Source: an uncultured Paenibacillaceae bacterium (GTDB lineage Bacteria > Bacillota > Bacilli > Aneurinibacillales > Aneurinibacillaceae). From it: a stretch of 64,000 nucleotides of DNA. A model generated the notes under the pieces. It did no database searches, had not been told where the DNA came from, and saw nothing but the letters and a program-made list of their open reading frames with translations. Shown piece after piece: positions 8,098 to 16,787 of this stretch. The stretch is from contig CAMLDI010000002.1 in NCBI GenBank assembly GCA_946478845.1, positions 62,001 to 126,000 of the forward strand, read 5' to 3'. How positions within the stretch are numbered: the first letter of the stretch is position 1; each line of letters starts with the position of its first letter. A program made the position numbers and the translations under genes.

Positions 8098-8820
8098 TTA
8101 AAAACGTTCCGGGTGGTTGGTGCAAATGGCGATGCGAGAATCAATGAAAGCAATTTGCTTCATATGTTGCGGGTCATCAACAGTCCAGGCAATACATTGG
8201 ATGCCCTGGTTCAGAAATGGCTTGATAAACGTTGGGGTCAAATAGGGATAGCACATTGATAATAGGGTAGAGCGGGTATAACGGAGGAGCTCATGGGTTA
8301 AAACAGGAACGCCATAAATAAGCAAGCCTCGCAAGATTTCCGGTCCAACCTGTGCAAATGTACGTATCGTTTCATGATTAAATGAAGTAATAATGATTGA
8401 AGATTCTAGCCCATGGCGTTGAATAAGGGAAACCACTTTTTTTTCAATTCCCGGGTAAAAGTCTGCCCCTCTTTTAATTTCTAAATTTAATTTTTTCCCC
8501 TGATAAGAAAATGGTTTAAATAACTGAAATACTTCTTCTAAAGAGGGAATGGTTTCCCTGTTGTATTTTGGGGAAAACCAGGAACCTGCATCTAATTTTT
8601 TTAACTCCTTAAATGTGTAGTCTCCCACGAATCCAGTGCCATTCGTGGTTCGTTCTAAGGTATAATCATGTATAATAATGGGAATTCCATCACGGCTTAA
8701 TTGGACATCCATTTCAATTATATTCACAACGGGATGAGATAGTCCTTTTTCAATGCTCAAGAGTGTATTTTCAGGATATTGGCCGGACCATCCCCGATGG
8801 GCAACGCATGGATTCAGCAT
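8098..8820 (-). CDS. Glycerophosphodiester phosphodiesterase (UgpQ-like)
   Basis: 240 residues, no signal peptide, so a cytoplasmic GDPD-family enzyme that hydrolyses deacylated phospholipids to glycerol-3-phosphate and an alcohol. Family motifs are visible: HRGWSGQYPENT near the N-terminus, EMDVQLSRDGIPIIIHD with the metal-binding Glu/Asp and catalytic His, then the LERTTNGTG loop and LNLEIKRG. C-terminal AWTVDDPQHMKQ and the ICTNHPERF ending are also typical. The ATG has a GGAGGAAACC ribosome site. It is divergent from the MBL hydrolase gene. Confidence 0.9.
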   Translation of the reverse strand: MLNPCVAHRGWSGQYPENTLLSIEKGLSHPVVNIIEMDVQLSRDGIPIIIHDYTLERTTNGTGFVGDYTFKELKKLDAGSWFSPKYNRETIPSLEEVFQLFKPFSYQGKKLNLEIKRGADFYPGIEKKVVSLIQRHGLESSIIITSFNHETIRTFAQVGPEILRGLLIYGVPVLTHELLRYTRSTLLSMCYPYLTPTFIKPFLNQGIQCIAWTVDDPQHMKQIAFIDSRIAICTNHPERF

Positions 8821-8878
8821 GGTTTCCTCCTAATTTTTTTATTTACTTTAAGTATACTTGAAAAAGGAGTGGATAAAG

Positions 8879-9850
8879 TTGGAACATTTTTTTAAAAAAT
8901 ACGGAATTGCTCAAGTGACCATTCCTTTACCTTTCCGTTTAAATCATATTCATTGTTATTTAGCCCGCCAGAATCATAATGATTGGACGGTGATTGATAC
9001 AGGTCTTTATCGGCAAGAAACGGTGGATACCTGGCAAAAGGCATTTTCCCAGCATGGCCTTAATGAAAAAGATATAACAAAAATTATTGTAACCCATTAT
9101 CATCCCGACCATTTTGGTTATGCAGGACATTTACAAAAGCAAACCAGCGCAGATGTAGCAATGGGAAAAGTAGCATATCAACGGGGAAAAGAGAATTGGA
9201 CTGAAGAACAACAGAAGAGGAGTGAGAAGTTTTATTTTCAAGCTGGAATGGAAGAAAAGGTTTTAAAAGAATTAGTAGAGCATGATGGCAGCTTTTTTCC
9301 AATGGTTCGCCCTTTCCCTAATGTTACCCATTTTTTGCAGGAAGGGGATACAATGGAGATTGGGGAGTTAACATTTCATGCTCTTTATACGCCAGGCCAT
9401 GAAGAGGGGCATTTTTGTTTTTATCAGCCTGAAGAAAAAATATTATTTTCCGGGGATCATCTGCTAAAAAAAATCACACCTAATATTTCTTATTTAGGAT
9501 TTGGGGATGAAAACCCCCTGGCTACTTATTTATCTTCGTTAGAGAAAATGAACCAATTAGAAATCAATTGGGTTCTACCTGGCCATGGCCCTGTGTTTAG
9601 TAATGCAAGGGAACGAATACAAGAAATTATGGAACATCATCAGGTACGTATTGTAGAAACCTATGAAGCCTTAAAAGGGGAAATGACCGCTTTCCAAATT
9701 TCGAAGGCTTTATTCCAACGAGAGTTAACCATTCATGAAGAGCGTTTTGCTTTAGGGGAGACCTTTTCCCATTTGGCGTATTTGTTAGAAAAGGGAGAAA
9801 TAAAAAAGACCCCTGATGTCCAGGGGGTCTGGTATTATACAAGGGCTTAG
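8879..9850 (+). CDS. Metallo-beta-lactamase fold hydrolase
   Basis: 323 residues from a TTG at 8879, which sits 9 bases after AAGGAG (8864-8869). The upstream in-frame TTG at 8858 has no ribosome site. The metal-binding motif THYHPDHFGYAG is present, with later ligands HEEGHF, FSGDHLL and LPGHGPVF. This fits the group of MBL hydrolases related to glyoxalase II and lactonases that have an added C-terminal helical domain. The substrate is unknown. The 3' end overlaps the convergent yeiH-like gene by four bases and contains that gene's terminator. Confidence 0.8.
   Translation: MEHFFKKYGIAQVTIPLPFRLNHIHCYLARQNHNDWTVIDTGLYRQETVDTWQKAFSQHGLNEKDITKIIVTHYHPDHFGYAGHLQKQTSADVAMGKVAYQRGKENWTEEQQKRSEKFYFQAGMEEKVLKELVEHDGSFFPMVRPFPNVTHFLQEGDTMEIGELTFHALYTPGHEEGHFCFYQPEEKILFSGDHLLKKITPNISYLGFGDENPLATYLSSLEKMNQLEINWVLPGHGPVFSNARERIQEIMEHHQVRIVETYEALKGEMTAFQISKALFQRELTIHEERFALGETFSHLAYLLEKGEIKKTPDVQGVWYYTRA
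9800..9829 (-). terminator. Terminator of the yeiH-like gene inside the MBL coding sequence
   Basis: Read on the minus strand: stem GACCCCCTG / CAGGGGTC followed by a T-run, starting 18 bases past the yeiH stop. It lies wholly in the last 50 bases of the convergent hydrolase gene, where it encodes the C-terminal KTPDVQGVW segment. Confidence 0.8.
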
Positions 9851-10851
9851 TAACCCAGGCCCCCATATTGTACAAGGATATAGCCTAGTATAGACAGTAA
9901 AATCGATCCGATAAAGGCAGCCAAAAATGGTTTGTATCCAATTTTTTTGAATAAAGAAGTATGAATGCCTAAGCCCAGGGCTGCCATGGCCATAGCAATG
10001 CATAAATAAGCGATTTCGATAATGAATTGGGTTAAGGTTTGTGGAATGATTTGCAGAGTATTAATGCCGCTGGCTAAAAGAAAACCTAAAATAAACCAGG
10101 GAACGGGTATGCCAGGACGTTGTTTTTCTGGACCTTTTCTTGTTGACCGATTAAAAAGAAAGTAAATTCCCAGGGCAATAGGAACAAGAAGGGCGACACG
10201 GGACAATTTAACAATAATAGCTTCATCTATAGCATTATTTCCTCCTGGTACGGCAGCAGCCATAACATGGGCGATTTCATGGAGTGTTGCCCCGGAGAAA
10301 ACCCCGTAATTTAAATTAGATAGGCCAAGATAGGGGAATAAAAAAGTGTAGACCAGAGTAAAAAAAGTGCCAAGAACCGCAACAATGGTTACACTAATTG
10401 CGATTTCTTGATCTTTGGCTTTTACCTGGGGTGCAATAGCAGCAATGGCAGCCGCACCACATATGGCTGTTCCGCTGGCTGTTAATATTCCCAGTTTTTT
10501 ATCTACACCCATCCATCGGGCTAAAGCGTAAACTAGACTTAGAGCGAAAAGAATGTCTATAATTGATAAAGCAAAAATTTTTGGGCCTGCGTTAATTAAG
10601 TCGATGAAATTCAGGCGCATTCCTAAAAGAATAATACCCACCCTGAGGAGTTTCTTGCTGGTAAATTGAATGCCAGCTTCTGCCCCTTTAGGGATTTTAA
10701 TTAGAGCATTCCAGAGAATGCCTAGCAAAATGGCCAATACAAGAAACCCCATAATTTTTAAAAAAGGCAAGGTTGAAATTAATTTTGCAAATAAGGCAAT
10801 AGCCAGTGGAATTCCTATGCCAATCGCCCAGTTTAACCTTTGTTTTTTCAT
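9847..10851 (-). CDS. YeiH/UPF0324 family membrane protein
   Basis: 334 residues from the ATG at 10851 (ribosome site GGGGAGAG; a longer frame to 10875 lacks one). About ten membrane segments. The conserved core SGTAICGAAAIAAIAPQVKA, the GATLHEIAHVMAA motif with a buried His-Glu-His, and the RVALLVPIAL loop mark the YeiH family, annotated as putative sulfate or sulfite exporters. It is divergent from a LysR regulator, the same arrangement as E. coli yeiE-yeiH, which supports both calls. The transport function is inferred from the family only. Confidence 0.85.
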   Translation of the reverse strand: MKKQRLNWAIGIGIPLAIALFAKLISTLPFLKIMGFLVLAILLGILWNALIKIPKGAEAGIQFTSKKLLRVGIILLGMRLNFIDLINAGPKIFALSIIDILFALSLVYALARWMGVDKKLGILTASGTAICGAAAIAAIAPQVKAKDQEIAISVTIVAVLGTFFTLVYTFLFPYLGLSNLNYGVFSGATLHEIAHVMAAAVPGGNNAIDEAIIVKLSRVALLVPIALGIYFLFNRSTRKGPEKQRPGIPVPWFILGFLLASGINTLQIIPQTLTQFIIEIAYLCIAMAMAALGLGIHTSLFKKIGYKPFLAAFIGSILLSILGYILVQYGGLGY

Positions 10852-10986
10852 TTGAATTCTCTCCCCTACTAACAACTATACTTCTAGGTTTTACTATAGC
10901 GATAATTTTTTATTATGGGAAATTCGGATATTAAATAGTAATCATAAGAAATTGTTATGATAGATTTTAAAAAAGAGGGATATAGT

Positions 10987-11871
10987 ATGATTGAATCTCT
11001 GCGGATATTTTTAAGTGTTGTTGAGAAAAAGAGTTTTTCAAGAGCTGCAGAAGAACATCACCTGTCTCAACCTGGGGTTAGTTTAACGATTCGTAATTTA
11101 GAGGAAGTGTTTCAAGTTCAATTGCTCCATCGGTCTCCTAAGTATGTAGAATTAACAAGAGCCGGGGAAATTTTATACCAGCATGGAAAAGAAATTCTAC
11201 GCCATTATGAAGATGCGAAAGAAGAAATATATCTCTTAAAAAATGTAGTGATGGGCTCCTTGAAAATAGGGGCAAGTTTTACCGTCGGGGAGTATTTAGT
11301 CCCTGGCATTCTTGCACGTTTTATGGCTAAATATCCTTCTGTAGAATCTCAGGTGTGGATTGGGAATACGGAAGAGGTGGCAGAGTGGGTGAAAAATGGG
11401 CAAATCCATATTGGATTGGTTGAAGGAGATGTCCAATCTCCGGATTTGAAAATAACCCCTTTTATGGAAGATGAAATGATTATAATCATGCCTGGAAATC
11501 ATCCTTTGGCAAAGGAAAGATACATTCGTTGGGAGGAATTGCAAAACCAAATATGGGTGTTACGGGAGAAAGGATCTGGCACAAGAACCTATGGGGATTT
11601 GGTTATTGAAGAACATCAATTACAGCCAAGAAAAGTGTATGAATTTAGCAGTAATCAAGGGGTGAAAGAAGGGGTAATTGCAGGATTGGGATTTTCAATT
11701 ATTTCCCATTTAACGGTACGCAAGGAAATAAAAACAGGGGAAATTAGCACTGTTGCTTTTTCAGGAGAAAAACACAACAGATGGCTCTCATTTCTTCAAC
11801 CAAAAAATAGCTTATCCAGGGTAACAGAAGCTTTTATCATTGAGGTGCGAAACGCTGTAAAAAAGGCATAA
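10987..11871 (+). CDS. LysR-type regulator, YeiE/CysL-like
   Basis: 294 residues from the ATG at 10987 (ribosome site AAGAGGG; the ATG at 10957 lacks one). The N-terminal winged helix is MIESLRIFLSVVEKKSFSRA with recognition helix LSQPGVSLTIRNLEE, then a periplasmic-binding-like effector domain (LKIGASFTVGEYLVPGIL). Because it is divergent from the YeiH gene, it probably controls that gene. CysL and YeiE relatives respond to sulfur or amino-acid status. It ends at a strong stem-loop. Confidence 0.85.
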   Translation: MIESLRIFLSVVEKKSFSRAAEEHHLSQPGVSLTIRNLEEVFQVQLLHRSPKYVELTRAGEILYQHGKEILRHYEDAKEEIYLLKNVVMGSLKIGASFTVGEYLVPGILARFMAKYPSVESQVWIGNTEEVAEWVKNGQIHIGLVEGDVQSPDLKITPFMEDEMIIIMPGNHPLAKERYIRWEELQNQIWVLREKGSGTRTYGDLVIEEHQLQPRKVYEFSSNQGVKEGVIAGLGFSIISHLTVRKEIKTGEISTVAFSGEKHNRWLSFLQPKNSLSRVTEAFIIEVRNAVKKA

Positions 11872-11873
11872 AG

Positions 11874-11908
11874 AAGGGACGTTCAATGAAAAAGAACGTC
11901 CCTTTTTT
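11874..11908. terminator. Terminator between lysR and a small convergent gene
   Basis: Perfect 11-bp stem AAGGGACGTTC / GAACGTCCCTT with a T-run on the plus side. The last codons of the minus-strand small gene (stop at 11883) lie inside the hairpin. Confidence 0.85.
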
Positions 11909-12068
11909 CATGTATCGTTGCTGCGACAATTTCCAGAACATCATACCGGTCAAGGGATTGCATACCGTCACGCAAAACAATTTCCGCATTACGTTCTCTT
12001 TCCGTCAAAATTGGATAAAGTTCAGGGGTAATGCTGTCAACTATAGTGCCAAGTGTTACGGTTTGCAC
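11883..12068 (-). CDS. Small hypothetical protein, 61 residues
   Basis: No family recognised. The GTG at 12068 has a GAGGTG ribosome site six bases upstream; an alternative GTG at 12077 has a weaker one. The product begins MQTVTLGTIVDS, is acidic and helix-forming in the middle (LTERERNAEIVLRDGMQ) and has no membrane segment. Its last seven codons form half of the terminator stem, so the C-terminus may be under RNA rather than protein constraint. It is a single gene between the lysR and pckA terminators. Confidence 0.5.
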   Translation of the reverse strand: MQTVTLGTIVDSITPELYPILTERERNAEIVLRDGMQSLDRYDVLEIVAATIHEKRDVLFH

Positions 12069-12197
12069 GGTCAACACCTCATTCCATTTGGTAAAGGTAA
12101 CCCGCTTTTATACCGATAAGTTCTGAAACTTATAATGTTATTATAGCATACTCTTTACGTAAAAAAAACTTGTCCAGAACATGGCAAAGAAAGAGCA

Positions 12198-12240
12198 AAA
12201 AAAAACAGCAACCGCCGGTTCAGCCGGGGTTGCTGTTTTT
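12198..12240 (-). terminator. Terminator of pckA
   Basis: Long stem with ACAGCAACC / GGTTGCTGT and an inner GCCGG / CCGG part, then a T-run on the minus strand, just after the pckA stop. A-rich and T-rich flanks allow it to work in both directions. Confidence 0.9.
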
Positions 12241-12245
12241 AATCA

Positions 12246-13826
12246 TTATTCAGCTTTAGGAGCTGCGTTTTTGAGTGCTTCGGAAACGTTGTTGAACTTT
12301 TTGAAGTTATCTACAAACAATGCAGCAAGTTTTTGAGCTTGACCATCATATGCAGCTTTATCAGCCCAAGTTTCGCGAGGATCAAGAACTTCAGAAGGTA
12401 CACCTGGGCAAGATTTTGGTACAGATACACCGAATACAGGATGTTCAACGAATTCGGATTTTTCTAATTCCCCATTAAGAGCAGCCGTTACCATAGCACG
12501 AGTGTATGGTAAGTTCATACGTTTACCAACACCATAGGCGCCACCAGACCAACCGGTATTTACAAGATAAACTTTTGCATTGTGTTTATCGATTTTTTCG
12601 CCAAGCATTTCTGCATATACAGAAGGTGCTAATGGAAGGAAAGGTGCACCAAAGCAAGTAGAGAAAGTTGCTTCAGGTTCAGTAACGCCACGTTCAGTAC
12701 CAGCTAATTTACTTGTATATCCAGACATGAAGTGATACATTGCTTGTTCTTTAGATAATTTAGAGATTGGAGGCAATACGCCGAAAGCATCAGCTGTTAA
12801 GAATATAACAACTTCAGGATGGCCTGCTACACCAGGAATTAACGCATTTGGTATGTAGTCAATTGGGTAAGCAGCCCGTGTATTTTCAGTAAGGCTGTTG
12901 TCATCATAGTCAGCAACACGGTTTTTGTCATCAACAACTACGTTTTCAAGCACAGAACCGAATTTGATTGCACGATAGATTTCAGGTTCTTTTTCTTCAG
13001 TCAGGTTAATACATTTAGCATAGCATCCGCCTTCAATGTTGAAAACGCCATTGTCAGACCAGCCATGTTCGTCATCCCCAATAAGGAAACGGTTCGGGTC
13101 AGCAGAGAGGGTGGTTTTACCAGTTCCAGATAAACCGAAGAATAAAGCTACATCTCCGTTATCCCCTTTATTTGCAGAGCAGTGCATGGATAATACGCCT
13201 TTTTGTGGAAGGATATAGTTCATTACGCTGAAGATGGATTTTTTCGTTTCGCCAGCGTATTTGGTTCCACCAATAAGAACGATTTTCTTCGCAAAGTTAA
13301 CAATAATGAATGCTTCAGAATTAGTGCCATGTACAGCTGGATCCGCTTCAAAATCAGGAGCGCTAACAACGGTAAATTCAGCTTGATGGGATTGTAATTC
13401 TTCGTCTGTAGGACGAACAAACAATTGGCGAGCAAAAAGATTGTGCCATGCATATTCGTTAACTACACGAATGGGCAAACGATAAGTCTGGTCTGCACCA
13501 GCATAACCATCGAATACAAAAAGTTCTTTTCCATCAAGGTAATTGAGCACATCTTGATAAAGTTTGTCAAATTTCTCAGGAGTGAAAGGACGATTTGTTG
13601 AACCCCAATCAACTTTATCATGCACGGAAGGTTCGTCAACAATGAATTTATCTTTTGGCGAACGTCCAGTATACTTTCCTGTTTTAGAGGAAATTGCTCC
13701 CGTAGAGGTTAATTTGCTGCCGTTATTTGTAACAGCTTTTTCTACAAGTTCCGCTACGGATAAGTTAAAGCGGATATTTTCTGAGTTCAAAATATCATTC
13801 AATTGCTTACTGGTTTTTGTATCCAT
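12246..13826 (-). CDS. pckA: Phosphoenolpyruvate carboxykinase (ATP)
   Basis: 526 residues, the usual length. Converts oxaloacetate and ATP to phosphoenolpyruvate, the entry step of gluconeogenesis. Hallmarks are the P-loop [16 protein letters not shown], the metal site IGDDEHGW, the substrate loop [15 protein letters not shown] near the N-terminus, and [13 protein letters not shown]. Codon use here is distinctly high-expression in style (many GCT/GCA, GAA and AAC). It is monocistronic, with its own terminator and a 315-base upstream region. Confidence 0.97.
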   Translation of the reverse strand: MDTKTSKQLNDILNSENIRFNLSVAELVEKAVTNNGSKLTSTGAISSKTGKYTGRSPKDKFIVDEPSVHDKVDWGSTNRPFTPEKFDKLYQDVLNYLDGKELFVFDGYAGADQTYRLPIRVVNEYAWHNLFARQLFVRPTDEELQSHQAEFTVVSAPDFEADPAVHGTNSEAFIIVNFAKKIVLIGGTKYAGETKKSIFSVMNYILPQKGVLSMHCSANKGDNGDVALFFGLSGTGKTTLSADPNRFLIGDDEHGWSDNGVFNIEGGCYAKCINLTEEKEPEIYRAIKFGSVLENVVVDDKNRVADYDDNSLTENTRAAYPIDYIPNALIPGVAGHPEVVIFLTADAFGVLPPISKLSKEQAMYHFMSGYTSKLAGTERGVTEPEATFSTCFGAPFLPLAPSVYAEMLGEKIDKHNAKVYLVNTGWSGGAYGVGKRMNLPYTRAMVTAALNGELEKSEFVEHPVFGVSVPKSCPGVPSEVLDPRETWADKAAYDGQAQKLAALFVDNFKKFNNVSEALKNAAPKAE

Positions 13827-14141
13827 TTTCCCTGTCCTTTCCTTATAATTCCTGATTGGTTTCTTGTAACAAATAGTATGTCACTAAATCAGTGAATAGT
13901 ATGTCTTAATAATAGTATTTATGTTTCATTTCTGCAACAGGTTGTGTCTAAAATTTTAACAGAAGATTCTTTTGGCGGATAGATTTATAAATAGACAAAA
14001 AATGTTCGATAATTCGTCATAATTTTCTAAAAACTATTTGTGATAAGATAGTGACAAATAAAATAAAATGATAATTTTTATTTTATTTGTTTCTTCGTTG
14101 TCTTGTTCCTGTGAATGTGATTTATAAGGGGGAATCAAGGG
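13827..14141. other. Intergenic region between divergent pckA and the 14142 gene
   Basis: 315 bases without a gene. It must carry the pckA promoter on the minus strand and a plus-strand promoter. The only clear structure is a perfect 15-bp inverted repeat at 14054-14090, listed separately. No cre-like catabolite site was confidently identified. Confidence 0.4.
14054..14090. repeat. Perfect 15-bp inverted repeat, AT-rich
   Basis: Arms ACAAATAAAATAAAA (14054-14068) and TTTTATTTTATTTGT (14076-14090) around a seven-base loop, about 50 bases before the ATG at 14142. There is no following T-run, so it is not a standard terminator. It could be an operator or an mRNA 5' structure. Confidence 0.6.
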
Positions 14142-14498
14142 ATGGTAAGAAGTAATAAGGATTTAGTAGGGGTTTCTCGTCCTCTGAAAATTGTGGAAGA
14201 AGTTCTTTTGCAACAGGGATTTAAGCGAAAAGGAAGCAAGGAAGAGCCCGTTTTTCGAATGAATATTCAAGACGCTTCCACCCATCAACTTTATTTGTTG
14301 GATATCCCATTTAAAGAGGAACATGTTGAATCAATGAAGATGGTTCGTTTTGGTGAACCCTGTGTTTTTCAAGGAGGGTTTGTAAAACGCTTTCCTGATT
14401 TTGAAATCCCGTTGCCTATTTCCTGGGCTGCAGAAAGCAAACTGGCTGAAGTAGCTGACTATTTATCATGTGTTGAACAGGGATATCCTAGTCATTGA
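14142..14498 (+). CDS. Hypothetical protein, 118 residues
   Basis: No family recognised. Soluble, with a ribosome site AAGGGGGA and its own terminator, so it is a solid single gene. The N-terminal half contains LVGVSRPLKIVEEVLLQQGFKRKG and the middle part PVFRMNIQDASTHQLYLLDIPF, suggesting a small alpha/beta domain. Two Cys residues (EPCVFQG and YLSCVEQG) are present. The neighbours give no functional link. Confidence 0.6.
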   Translation: MVRSNKDLVGVSRPLKIVEEVLLQQGFKRKGSKEEPVFRMNIQDASTHQLYLLDIPFKEEHVESMKMVRFGEPCVFQGGFVKRFPDFEIPLPISWAAESKLAEVADYLSCVEQGYPSH

Positions 14499-14509
14499 TA
14501 TAGATACTT

Positions 14510-14539
14510 AAAAATCCTCCCTCTATGGGAGGATTTTTG
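14510..14539 (+). terminator. Terminator after the 14142 gene
   Basis: Stem AAAAATCCTCCC / GGGAGGATTTTT with a five-base loop. Confidence 0.9.
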
Positions 14540-14580
14540 TATCCATTTCGTAACAGGTCCTATTAAGGGGGATACATAAT

Positions 14581-15384
14581 ATGAACATTTATAAAGAAAT
14601 ACATCAGGTGGAGCAGCCAAAGGGAACAGTGGTCATTATTCATGGTTCTGGGGAGTATTTTGGCAGGTATCAATGGGTAGCAAAGAAATTAAATGAAGCA
14701 GGTTATTGTGTTTTTGGTGGTGACTTGCCAGGGTTAGGGCGTTCCTATGGGAAAAAAGGACATATCGATCATTTTGCCGATTATTATCATATTGTGAATC
14801 AATGGGTGAACGAAGCAAGGAAAATTCAGGAACCTGTATTTTTATTTGGCCATAGTATGGGTGGATTACTTGTCATTCGTTATTTGGAAAGATACCCCTC
14901 TGAGGTTTTAAAAGGAGTCATTGTGACCTCACCCTGTTTAGGATTAGTGAGAAAAGTTTCTCCTTTTTTAGAAGGGATGGTTGGGATATTCAATCGATTC
15001 CACCCATCATTATGTTTACCTTCTGGTATAAGGCCTGAACATGTGAGCAGAGATCCCGCTATTGTTCATCAGTATCAAACAGACCCCTTAATTATTAAAA
15101 AAGTAAGTGTTCGATGGTATTTGGAATTAAAAAAAGAAATGGAATTATCCATAGAAGAAACAGATCTATACCCTTCTATCCCTACACTGGTCATGCAGGC
15201 GGGAAAAGATCAAATTGTTGATCAAAGGAAAACAAAAAATTGGGTGGAACGTATGTACAATAATTCCCCAATCCAGTATATTGAATGGCCGGAATTATAC
15301 CACGAACTTTTTAATGAACCGGAAAAAGAGGAAGTATTTGAGAAATTGGCAGATTGGATGAAAAAGATTGAAATCCCTCGTTAA
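14581..15384 (+). CDS. Alpha/beta hydrolase, monoacylglycerol lipase-like
   Basis: 267 residues of the serine-hydrolase fold. The oxyanion-hole segment IIHGSGEYFGRYQWVA, the nucleophile elbow FGHSMGGLLVIRYLE, a later Asp (MQAGKDQIVD) and a C-terminal His (YHELFNEPEKEEVFE) give a full triad. The HG-x-GEYxxRY pattern and the cap region match lysophospholipase or monoacylglycerol lipase relatives. It is cytoplasmic and precedes the LCP gene by 42 bases, so it may share its transcript. Confidence 0.85.
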   Translation: MNIYKEIHQVEQPKGTVVIIHGSGEYFGRYQWVAKKLNEAGYCVFGGDLPGLGRSYGKKGHIDHFADYYHIVNQWVNEARKIQEPVFLFGHSMGGLLVIRYLERYPSEVLKGVIVTSPCLGLVRKVSPFLEGMVGIFNRFHPSLCLPSGIRPEHVSRDPAIVHQYQTDPLIIKKVSVRWYLELKKEMELSIEETDLYPSIPTLVMQAGKDQIVDQRKTKNWVERMYNNSPIQYIEWPELYHELFNEPEKEEVFEKLADWMKKIEIPR

Positions 15385-15426
15385 ATCCATTATCGTATTA
15401 ATGGGTTAAAGAAGGGGAAATGAACT

Positions 15427-16734
15427 ATGCATAAATTTATTAAATCAAAATGGTTTTCTTTCGTTCTGGCTATACAATTTATTATTGGTATTGTTACAGG
15501 CAATATATTGTGGCGAGTGGATAACCTTATTAATCATGTAACTGAAGGACAGGAACAAGAGTATCATACGGATCGGCCTCTTTCCGTTCTTATTTTAGGT
15601 TCGGATAAAAGAGGAACCCATGGCGGGGATTTAACAGATGTGATGATGCTGGCTGTTTTTAATCCAAAGGAAAAAACAGTTCGTTTGTTATCCATTCCCC
15701 GGGATACCAGGGTAATTATTCCTGGAGAAAATCTTGATCGCAAAATTAATTCTGTGATGAAGCGGGGAGAAGAATTAAAAGAAGAGGCATTAGGGAGGGG
15801 AGAGATTCCTACCACCGATGGCGTATCCCTTTTAAAGGAAACAATCGAAAGTATTTATGGTATTCCTATTCACAACTATGTGATGATTAACTTTGATAGT
15901 TTCCGCCAAACGGTTGATGAGTTGGGCGGTATTGAAGTCAATGTTGATAAACGTTTGCTTTATCATGATCCTACAGATGGGACGGCTATTGATTTGCAGC
16001 CTGGTTTACAAACTTTAAATGGGGAGCAAGCACTGGGATTTGTTCGCCATCGCCATGATGATAGGGGAATTGACTATTTTTCCACAGACTATGACCGAAA
16101 TGCCCGGCAACAGCTTGTCATTCAGGCTGTGTTAAATAAATTGAAAACTTTTTCTGGGATGACCAAAGTGTTCAACATTCTAAATGTGATCGGAGAAAAT
16201 ATTAAAACAGATTTATCACTCAATCAAATGAGAGGGTTATTTGGTGATTTTTCCAAAATCGATCCTAAGAACTTAATTTCTCTTACTCATGAAGGGGAAT
16301 ATTGGGTACCAGAAATAAGCCGTACATTGATTCCTTTAGAAGCCCTTGAGAAAATTCGGGCGGTTCTTTTAGAAGCAATGAATTTAGATGAAAAGATGGT
16401 GTCGCAGTATAATAATTCACCTGCTGGTATTGGGTTGGCCAAGAAGACACCAGGGGATGAAAAGCAACAGAATATGGATATGAATGAAGATGATTCCCAG
16501 GCGGTTCCTGCACCTGAAGAGGAAAATCCAGAGGGCAATCCTGATTCTGATGAGGAACAGGTTGATGATGATAAGGATTCTGGGGGATCTTCTGAACCGC
16601 CGATTATTGGCGGAGGCACAACAGAACCTGGGACAGAACAACCAACGGAGCCTTCCAATCCGCCAAAAAACAATGAAAAACCCCAGGGTTCAGATAAAAA
16701 TGGTATTAGTGATTGGATTCCTTATGGCCAATAA
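15427..16734 (+). CDS. LytR-CpsA-Psr (LCP) family cell-wall ligase
   Basis: 435 residues. N-terminal membrane anchor (FSFVLAIQFIIGIVTGNIL), then the extracellular LCP domain with LSVLILGSDKRGTHGGDLTD, LLSIPRDTRVII, LGGIEVNVDK and GEQALGFVRHRHDD, which carry the phosphate-binding Arg and Asp residues. LCP enzymes transfer teichoic acids or other anionic glycopolymers from lipid carriers to peptidoglycan. The C-terminal 100 residues are an acidic, Pro/Glu/Asp/Gly-rich tail without predicted fold. A strong terminator follows. Confidence 0.9.
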   Translation: MHKFIKSKWFSFVLAIQFIIGIVTGNILWRVDNLINHVTEGQEQEYHTDRPLSVLILGSDKRGTHGGDLTDVMMLAVFNPKEKTVRLLSIPRDTRVIIPGENLDRKINSVMKRGEELKEEALGRGEIPTTDGVSLLKETIESIYGIPIHNYVMINFDSFRQTVDELGGIEVNVDKRLLYHDPTDGTAIDLQPGLQTLNGEQALGFVRHRHDDRGIDYFSTDYDRNARQQLVIQAVLNKLKTFSGMTKVFNILNVIGENIKTDLSLNQMRGLFGDFSKIDPKNLISLTHEGEYWVPEISRTLIPLEALEKIRAVLLEAMNLDEKMVSQYNNSPAGIGLAKKTPGDEKQQNMDMNEDDSQAVPAPEEENPEGNPDSDEEQVDDDKDSGGSSEPPIIGGGTTEPGTEQPTEPSNPPKNNEKPQGSDKNGISDWIPYGQ

Positions 16735-16746
16735 AAAGAGAAAGAA

Positions 16747-16784
16747 AAAAGCCGCTTTTGAAACAACAAAAGCGGCTTTCTTTA
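16747..16784. terminator. Bidirectional terminator between LCP gene and typA
   Basis: Stem AAAGCCGCTTTTG / AAAAGCGGCTTT, A-rich on the left and T-rich on the right, serving the convergent genes. Confidence 0.9.
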
Positions 16785-16787
16785 TGT

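Noticed and set aside
16287..16673. 128-codon minus-strand frame in the LCP gene tail
   Set aside because: It results from the acidic low-complexity tail read backwards (Ser/Pro-rich) and has no start signal.
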